A DNA stretch of 43,577 nucleotides from Bacteroidales bacterium (GTDB taxonomy: Bacteria > Bacteroidota > Bacteroidia > Bacteroidales > Dysgonomonadaceae): contig JAAYGM010000141.1 of NCBI GenBank assembly GCA_012727735.1, positions 1 through 43,577 on the forward strand. Reading direction: 5' to 3'. The notes below the pieces were generated by a model. The model worked only from the letters and a program-made list of their open reading frames with translations. It was not told the DNA's origin and did no database searches. The translations under genes were made by a program, and so were the position numbers. Position 1 is the first letter of the stretch, and every line of letters begins with the position of its first letter. Positions 37,287 through 43,577 of the stretch are shown here, one piece after another.

Positions 37287-39959
37287 ATGGATCACTATTA
37301 CAACCAACCTATTGACGATCTGTTGCAGCAATTCAATGTTACTTCCGATACCGGTCTCAGTGACGAAGAGGTGAAGAGACGAATTGAAGAACATGGGCCG
37401 AATCAACTTGAATCGACAAAGCAAAAATCACTCCTCTCCATGTTTTTTGATCAGTTCAAGAGCAGCATGGTTGTGATCCTCTTAATTGCCGCCATTATAT
37501 CGGGTGTGATTGGTGTGATGCATAACGAGGGGCTGGTGGAGAGCTTTGTGATTCTCGCTATTCTGATTATCAACGCGATCATAGGTACGATACAGGAGAT
37601 GAAGGCGCAATCATCGCTCGAAGCGCTGAACAGGATGAGCTCCCCCCACACGAAAGTGTTGCGTGGCGGACAGGTCGCCGAGGTGGTCTCCACCGAGATT
37701 GTGCCGGGTGACATTGTGATACTCGATACGGGTGATATCATCCCTGCCGATCTGCGCCTGATTGAAGCGGTGAACCTGAAGATCCAGGAGTCGGCACTCA
37801 CGGGTGAATCGGTGCCGGTAGAGAAAACCGATGCGCTGCTGGAAGCGAAAGAGATACCACTGGGTGACCGGGACAATATGGCTTTCTCTACCAGCACGGT
37901 CACCTATGGCCGCGGAAAAGGAGTGGTGGTGGGTACCGGCATGCAGACCGAGGTGGGTAAGATAGCCCACATGCTTCAGCATACCGAGGCGACGGAGACA
38001 CCCATGGGCAAGCGCCTCCAGCAGTTGGGGAAGGTGCTGGGTTATGTTGCTCTTGGAATCTGCGCTGTGATTTTCATCGTGGGCGTCTCCTATGGCAATG
38101 ACTGGATGGATATGCTGATGATGGCAGTCAGCCTGGCAGTAGCAGCCATCCCCGAAGGACTGCAGATCGTCTCAACGATTGTGCTGGCGATAGGTGTGCA
38201 GCGTCTGGTGAAGCTGAATGCCATTGTCCGCACGCTGCCATCGGTGGAGACGCTGGGAAGCACCACAGTGATCTGTTCCGATAAGACGGGGACACTCACA
38301 CAAAACAAGATGACGGTGGTGGAGGGATGGACCGGCGGTAACCGTGTCGATTTCCGTAATCCGCCGCTGCCCGAAGAGCTGGACAATGATGAGAAGCGAT
38401 TACTGCACACCTCACTGCTCTGTACCGATGCACATCTGAAGTTGACGCCTGACAGTAAGCATGAGACCTCCGGCGATCCTACCGAGACCGCCATCGTGGA
38501 TGTTGCTTTGTCGCTGAAAATAAATAAGGTTGCACTCGAAGAGCAGTTCCCCCGTGTGGAGGAGGTTCCTTTCGACTCAGAGAGAAAACGGATGGCCACC
38601 ATCAACAGGATGGAGGAGGGTCAGCTGCGGGTGAATGTGAAAGGTGGTCTTGATGAGGTGCTGAGTGTATCCACGCAGATTCTTATTCACGGAAAGGTAC
38701 GCCCCATCACCGAGGAGGACAGGGTGACCATCAGGGAGGATAATCATCGCATGGCACAATCAGCCCTGCGTGTGCTTGCGGTCGCCTATAAAGATATTGA
38801 TGCCCTCCCCGCTGAGGTGAGTGCTGAGACTGTGGAGCAGGAGCTTGTCTTTGTCGGTCTCCTCGGGCTGATCGATCCGGCCCGTCCCGAGGTCGTGGAA
38901 GCGGTGAAGAAGTGTAAGACAGCCGGTATCCGTCCCGTGATGATCACCGGTGATCATAAGGTGACAGCAGTGGCTATCGCAGAAGAGATCGGCATCTTTC
39001 AAGAGGGTAGTAAAGCAATAACAGGCACCGATCTGGTGGAAATGACCGATGAAGCGCTCTACCGTGATGTGCAGGATTACGCGGTCTATGCCCGTGTAGC
39101 ACCCGAGCACAAGGTGCGTATCGTAAAAGCATGGCAGTCGCAGGGTGAGATTGTCGCGATGACCGGCGACGGAGTGAACGATGCGCCGGCACTCAAGCAG
39201 GCCGATATAGGTGTAGCGATGGGTATCGTGGGTACGGAGGTGGCGAAGGATGCTTCCGATGTGATCCTGACAGACGATAACTTTGCTACCATCGTCGGTG
39301 CTGTGGAGGAGGGACGCCGTATCTATGACAATATTCTGAAAGCGATCCAGTTCCTTCTCTCAGCCAATGTGGGTGAGGTGCTGCTGATTTTTATCGCTTC
39401 CATCTTCAATATAGGCAACCCGCTCACCCCGATCCTTATTCTCTGGATCAACCTGGTGACCGACAGTCTTCCTGCACTGGCACTGAGCATGGACCCGGCT
39501 GAGAAGGACATCATGACCCGCAAGCCGAGAGATCCCAGGAAAGGGTTCTTTTCAAAGGGGATGATCTGGCGCATCATCTATCAGGGGGCCACCATTGGGT
39601 TGATCTCTCTGGCAGCCTATCTGATCGGTTTCAGGGATGGCGGTCAGCCGCTGGGACAGACCATGGCCTTTGCCGTGCTCGGATTCTCTCAGTTCTTTCA
39701 TATCCGCAATCTGCACTCCAACAGACGCTCCTCTTTCCGCACAAGCATTTTTAGCAACACGGCTCTGCTTGGTGCCATTTTCATCTCGGCCCTGTTCCTG
39801 CTGGCGGTATTGATGATACCTGCGGTAAGAAATATCTTCGGTGTGGTTGAAATGGATTCTGTACACTGGATCTATGTGGGTGCACTCTCACTCGTTCCTA
39901 TCGTCGTGGTTGAACTGGTCAAGCTGATGCGGGTTAATCACACAAAGGATGAGTATTGA
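37287..39959 (+). CDS. Calcium-translocating-type P-type ATPase
   Basis: 'VAAIPEGLQIVSTIVLAIGVQRL', 'ICSDKTGTLTQNKMTV', 'MITGDHKVTAVAIAEEIG', 'AMTGDGVNDAPALKQADIGVAMG'. Confidence 0.92.
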   Translation: MDHYYNQPIDDLLQQFNVTSDTGLSDEEVKRRIEEHGPNQLESTKQKSLLSMFFDQFKSSMVVILLIAAIISGVIGVMHNEGLVESFVILAILIINAIIGTIQEMKAQSSLEALNRMSSPHTKVLRGGQVAEVVSTEIVPGDIVILDTGDIIPADLRLIEAVNLKIQESALTGESVPVEKTDALLEAKEIPLGDRDNMAFSTSTVTYGRGKGVVVGTGMQTEVGKIAHMLQHTEATETPMGKRLQQLGKVLGYVALGICAVIFIVGVSYGNDWMDMLMMAVSLAVAAIPEGLQIVSTIVLAIGVQRLVKLNAIVRTLPSVETLGSTTVICSDKTGTLTQNKMTVVEGWTGGNRVDFRNPPLPEELDNDEKRLLHTSLLCTDAHLKLTPDSKHETSGDPTETAIVDVALSLKINKVALEEQFPRVEEVPFDSERKRMATINRMEEGQLRVNVKGGLDEVLSVSTQILIHGKVRPITEEDRVTIREDNHRMAQSALRVLAVAYKDIDALPAEVSAETVEQELVFVGLLGLIDPARPEVVEAVKKCKTAGIRPVMITGDHKVTAVAIAEEIGIFQEGSKAITGTDLVEMTDEALYRDVQDYAVYARVAPEHKVRIVKAWQSQGEIVAMTGDGVNDAPALKQADIGVAMGIVGTEVAKDASDVILTDDNFATIVGAVEEGRRIYDNILKAIQFLLSANVGEVLLIFIASIFNIGNPLTPILILWINLVTDSLPALALSMDPAEKDIMTRKPRDPRKGFFSKGMIWRIIYQGATIGLISLAAYLIGFRDGGQPLGQTMAFAVLGFSQFFHIRNLHSNRRSSFRTSIFSNTALLGAIFISALFLLAVLMIPAVRNIFGVVEMDSVHWIYVGALSLVPIVVVELVKLMRVNHTKDEY

Positions 39960-40145
39960 AGCTGAAGAAAGATAAAAGCAAATTAAAAAAACTTTATTTT
40001 GCGCAATTTGGTGCTATTTGTGCATCAAATGGAATTTTTTTTGTATTTTTGATTTTAAAATTTACACTCTTGTGTTAATTCCGTCCTATTTCTTTCATTT
40101 AGGTATTGTCGGGTTATCAATCGTCGGGGTAAAAAAAAACTGTTT

Positions 40146-40400
40146 ATGGAACATTTAAATGAAGCGTTGGGCTTACTCGCAGTAGGGATGATTATGGTAT
40201 TTTTCATTCTCCTCCTTGTTGTTGTTATCGGGAATGTGGTGATCATGCTCACCAACCGTTTTGTACCGGTAACGGATAAACCCGGCAAGGGAGGAGCTGG
40301 CGGGAAAAGCAACCATCCGAAGAAGCTGGCGGTCATCGCTGCAGTGGTTGATGTGATCACGCATGGCAAAGGCCGGGTGGATTCAATACAGAAAAAATAA
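40146..40400 (+). CDS. oadG: Oxaloacetate decarboxylase gamma-chain-like protein
   Basis: 84 aa, 'EALGLLAVGMIMVFFILLLVVVIGNVVIML' single TM; immediately upstream of oadA/oadB-like genes. Confidence 0.8.
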   Translation: MEHLNEALGLLAVGMIMVFFILLLVVVIGNVVIMLTNRFVPVTDKPGKGGAGGKSNHPKKLAVIAAVVDVITHGKGRVDSIQKK

Positions 40401-40416
40401 AATTAAAATATATCAG

Positions 40417-42315
40417 ATGAAGAAAGAGATTAAATTCAGTCTTTTGTACAGAGACATGTGGCAGTCGTCGGGGAAATATGTTCCCACGGTAGAACAGCTC
40501 ACAGAGGTTGCACCTGCAATTATTGATATGGGTTGCTTTGCACGTGTGGAAACCAACGGCGGCGGGTTCGAACAGATCAACCTGCTTTTTGGAGAGAACC
40601 CCAACAAGGCAGTGCGCGACTGGACACAACCCTTCAACGATGCCGGTATACAGACACATATGCTGGAACGCGGACTGAACGGTATCCGTATGACACCGGT
40701 GCCGGCCGATGTGCGCAGGTTGATGTTTCAGGTGAAGAAGAAACAGGGCACCGATATTGCCCGTTCCTTCGACGGTCTGAACGACCCACGCAACCTGAAG
40801 AACTCTATTGAGTATGCCAAAGAGGCAGGCATGATCTCTCAGGCTGCGCTTAGTCTGACGGTCTCCCCGGTACATACGGTTGAATATTACACCGATCTGG
40901 CCGACACGCTTATTGAGATGGGTGCCGATGAGATCTGCATCAAAGACATGGCAGGTGTGGGTCGCCCCGCAACAATCGGTAAGATCATCAAAAATATCAA
41001 ACAAAAGCATGCAGCGATCCCAGTGACATACCACGGCCATGCCGGTCCCGGGTTCCAGATGGCCTCCATCCTGGAGGCAGCCTACGCGGGTGCTGAATAT
41101 ATCGATGTGGGCATGGAACCCCTCTCATGGGGTACAGGTCATGCCGATCTGCTGGCAGTGCAGTCGATGCTGAAGGATGCCGGGTTCAAGGTACCCGATA
41201 TCAATATGAAAGCCTACATGAAGGTGCGTTCGCTCACACAGAAGTTTATGGATGACTTCCTGGGTTACTATATCGATCCAAAAAACAGGCTGATGAACTC
41301 ACTGCTGATCGGTCCCGGACTGCCGGGAGGGATGATGGGGAGTCTGATGGCTGACCTGGAGAATAACCTCTCCTCACTCAACAGGTGGAAGGTAAAAAAC
41401 GGACAACCAGAGCTGACGCAGGACGACCTCCTGGTGAAGCTCTTCGATGAGGTAACCTACGTATGGCCCAAGGTGGGTTTCCCCCCGCTGGTGACACCCT
41501 ACAGCCAGTATGTGAAAAACCTGGCACTGATGAACGTGCTGCAGCTGGAGAAAGGGAAAGAGCGCTGGTCGATGATTGCCGACAATATCTGGGATATGAT
41601 CCTTGGCAAGTCGGGCAAGCTCCCCGGAGAGCCGGCAGTTGAGATTCTGGAGATGGCGAAGCAGCAGGGTCGTGCGTTCTACAACAGCAATCCGCAGGAG
41701 CACTATCCCGATCAGCTCGACCAGTTCCGTGCAGAGATGAAGCAGCACAACTGGCCGTTGGGTGAGGATGATGAGGAGTTGTTCGAACTAGCCATGCATC
41801 CAGAACAATACAGGGCCTACAAGTCGGGTGAAGCAAAGAAAGCATTCGAAGCTGATCTGGCGAAGAAGAAAGCGGAGAAAAATACAACCACAGCCCCGGC
41901 AGCTCCGGCAACAGAGACAGTCTCAAACGGGAACAACTTTCAGCCCAAAACAATGGTGGTGAACGTAGATAATGAAGAGTTTGTGGTGAATATCTCCTAT
42001 CCCGATGCCGACAACGGAGCCGTTCAGGCTGCAGAAACGGCTGTGACGACACAAAAGACAGCTGCCCCTGCTTCCAATGGCCGGGTGAAAGAGGTGATCT
42101 CACCGCTGGAAGGAAAGTTCTTCCTCACGAAAGACTCATCCGAGACAGCCCTGAAGGTGGGTGATTCACTGAAAGCGGGTGACCTGGTGGGTTATATTGA
42201 GTCGATGAAGACCTACAATGCCATTACCGCAGAAGAAAGCGGCAAGGTGGTGGAGATCTGTTTTGCCAACGGTGATTCAGTGGATGAGGATGATGTACTC
42301 ATTAAAATACAGTAA
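40417..42315 (+). CDS. oadA: Oxaloacetate decarboxylase alpha / pyruvate carboxylase subunit B-like, with C-terminal biotinyl domain
   Basis: 'LLYRDMWQSSGKYVPT', 'ICIKDMAG', 'TYHGHAGPG', biotinyl site 'YIESMKTYNAI'. Start set to ATG 40417 (ORF track starts at 40363, inside oadG). Confidence 0.9.
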   Translation: MKKEIKFSLLYRDMWQSSGKYVPTVEQLTEVAPAIIDMGCFARVETNGGGFEQINLLFGENPNKAVRDWTQPFNDAGIQTHMLERGLNGIRMTPVPADVRRLMFQVKKKQGTDIARSFDGLNDPRNLKNSIEYAKEAGMISQAALSLTVSPVHTVEYYTDLADTLIEMGADEICIKDMAGVGRPATIGKIIKNIKQKHAAIPVTYHGHAGPGFQMASILEAAYAGAEYIDVGMEPLSWGTGHADLLAVQSMLKDAGFKVPDINMKAYMKVRSLTQKFMDDFLGYYIDPKNRLMNSLLIGPGLPGGMMGSLMADLENNLSSLNRWKVKNGQPELTQDDLLVKLFDEVTYVWPKVGFPPLVTPYSQYVKNLALMNVLQLEKGKERWSMIADNIWDMILGKSGKLPGEPAVEILEMAKQQGRAFYNSNPQEHYPDQLDQFRAEMKQHNWPLGEDDEELFELAMHPEQYRAYKSGEAKKAFEADLAKKKAEKNTTTAPAAPATETVSNGNNFQPKTMVVNVDNEEFVVNISYPDADNGAVQAAETAVTTQKTAAPASNGRVKEVISPLEGKFFLTKDSSETALKVGDSLKAGDLVGYIESMKTYNAITAEESGKVVEICFANGDSVDEDDVLIKIQ

Positions 42316-42318
42316 AGA

Positions 42319-43527
42319 ATGCGTGAAATTTTTACCAACCTGACAGAGATGACCGGATTCAGCACCATGGGATGGGAGACCATCCTGATGTGGATGATCG
42401 CATTTCTGTTGCTCTATCTCGGTATCAAGAAACAGTATGAACCGCTCCTGCTCGTACCCATCGGTTTTGGTGTGCTGCTGGCCAACCTGCCCGGTGCAGG
42501 ACTGGGTGTCGTGGACAGCTCCCTGGTAGTGAATCCCGACGGCACCTATATGAGCCTGCTCGATATAGCCGATGAGCATGGCATCATGAACCTGCTTTAT
42601 TTCTCACTGATCAAGACAGGTATCCTGCCGCCCATCATCTTTATGGGTGTGGGTGTGCTGACCGATTTCGGTCCCATGCTGAGGAACCTGAAGCTCTCAC
42701 TCTTTGGCGGTGCTGCACAGCTGGGTATCTTCTCCGTACTGATTGGTGCCGTCTTGCTGGGCTTCACGCTGCCTGAGGCTGCCTCTCTCGGTATCATCGG
42801 TGGTGCTGACGGCCCCACGGCCATCTACACCACCATCAAGCTGGCACCGCACCTGCTGGGCCCGATCGCTATCGCTGCCTACTCCTATATGGCGCTGGTG
42901 CCGGTGATCATTCCCTTTATCGCCAAACTGCTGATGACGGAGAAAGAGTTCAAGATCCATATGAAGAAGATGGATCAGCAATTTCCGCCGAAGCATGAGA
43001 TCAAGAACCTGAAAACTGTCAAGATCATCTTCCCTATCGTATTGGGTGTGATTGTTTCGGTGCTGGTTCCTTCATCGGCACCGCTGCTGGGGATGTTGCT
43101 CTTCGGTAACCTGGTGAAAGAGATCGGCTCCAGTACGAGCCGACTGGCGGATGCCGCCTCCGGTCCCATCATGAACACAGCCACCATCTTCCTCGGACTG
43201 ACCGTGGGAGCCACTATGTCAGCGAATGTGTTCCTGACAGCACAGACACTGGGTATTATTGTAGGTGGCTTGCTTGCTTTCGGTGTTTCCGTGGCGGGAG
43301 GTATTTTCGCTGTGAAAACCTATAATCTCTTCTCGAAGAAAAAGATCAATCCCCTTGTGGGTGCTACCGGCCTGAGTGCCGTGCCCATGGCATCGCGTGT
43401 GGCGAACGAGGTGGCGTTGAGATATGACAAATCGAAGCATATCCTGCAGTACTGTATGGCCAGTAACGTTTCTGGTGTGATCGGCTCAGCCGTAGCGGCC
43501 GGCGTTCTGATCTCTTTCCTCGGATAA
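42319..43527 (+). CDS. oadB: Na+-translocating decarboxylase beta subunit
   Basis: 'FMGVGVLTDFGPMLRNLKLSLFGGAAQLGIF', 'GIIGGADGPTAIY', 'GLSAVPMASRVAN', 'MASNVSGVIGSAVAAGVL'. Confidence 0.94.
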   Translation: MREIFTNLTEMTGFSTMGWETILMWMIAFLLLYLGIKKQYEPLLLVPIGFGVLLANLPGAGLGVVDSSLVVNPDGTYMSLLDIADEHGIMNLLYFSLIKTGILPPIIFMGVGVLTDFGPMLRNLKLSLFGGAAQLGIFSVLIGAVLLGFTLPEAASLGIIGGADGPTAIYTTIKLAPHLLGPIAIAAYSYMALVPVIIPFIAKLLMTEKEFKIHMKKMDQQFPPKHEIKNLKTVKIIFPIVLGVIVSVLVPSSAPLLGMLLFGNLVKEIGSSTSRLADAASGPIMNTATIFLGLTVGATMSANVFLTAQTLGIIVGGLLAFGVSVAGGIFAVKTYNLFSKKKINPLVGATGLSAVPMASRVANEVALRYDKSKHILQYCMASNVSGVIGSAVAAGVLISFLG

Positions 43528-43577
43528 GCGTGTTGAATTAAATATTGTGTGAAGTGTGCGGCAGCCTACCTGTCGCA

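Noticed and set aside
40363-40416. N-terminal extension of OadA in the ORF track
   Set aside because: Overlaps the oadG 3' end; family N-terminus begins at ATG 40417.

Overview
The window appears to come from a Bacteroidales-type chromosome (inferred from TAnnTTTG promoter elements, the LpxC/FabZ fusion, an EF-G2 paralog, and TPP-riboswitch/TonB-receptor/PnuC organisation). Most of it is housekeeping and energy metabolism. In order: the 3' end of dihydrolipoamide dehydrogenase and lplA; a small DUF5320 / NifX-like / DUF89-remnant / peptide deformylase / Mrp cluster; a TPP-riboswitch TonB receptor + PnuC thiamine-uptake unit; RelA/SpoT; a YtxH/holin-like membrane cluster; miaB; an acetyl-CoA hydrolase/transferase; tRNA-Pro(GGG); an lpxD-lpxC/fabZ-lpxA operon running into aguA/aguB; a low-complexity DUF6600-like lipoprotein; rseC-rnfBCDGEA; acn-icd(type I)-gltA-icd(type II); EF-G2; a Ca2+-type P-ATPase; and oadGAB. 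No CRISPR array, transposase, integrase or phage module was seen. The most interesting signals are: (1) two unrelated isocitrate dehydrogenases flanking citrate synthase, with coenzyme-site residues predicting one NAD- and one NADP-dependent enzyme; (2) the DUF5320/NifX/Mrp cluster, with a palindromic operator inside its promoter spacer and two decayed genes: a DUF89 C-terminal fragment, and a ZIP-transporter remnant read codon-for-codon antisense to an anomalous 3' extension of mrp; (3) an EF-G paralog whose G3 catalytic His is Ser; (4) polyamine genes apparently coupled to the lipid A operon. All calls come from reading the sequence; no database search was run.
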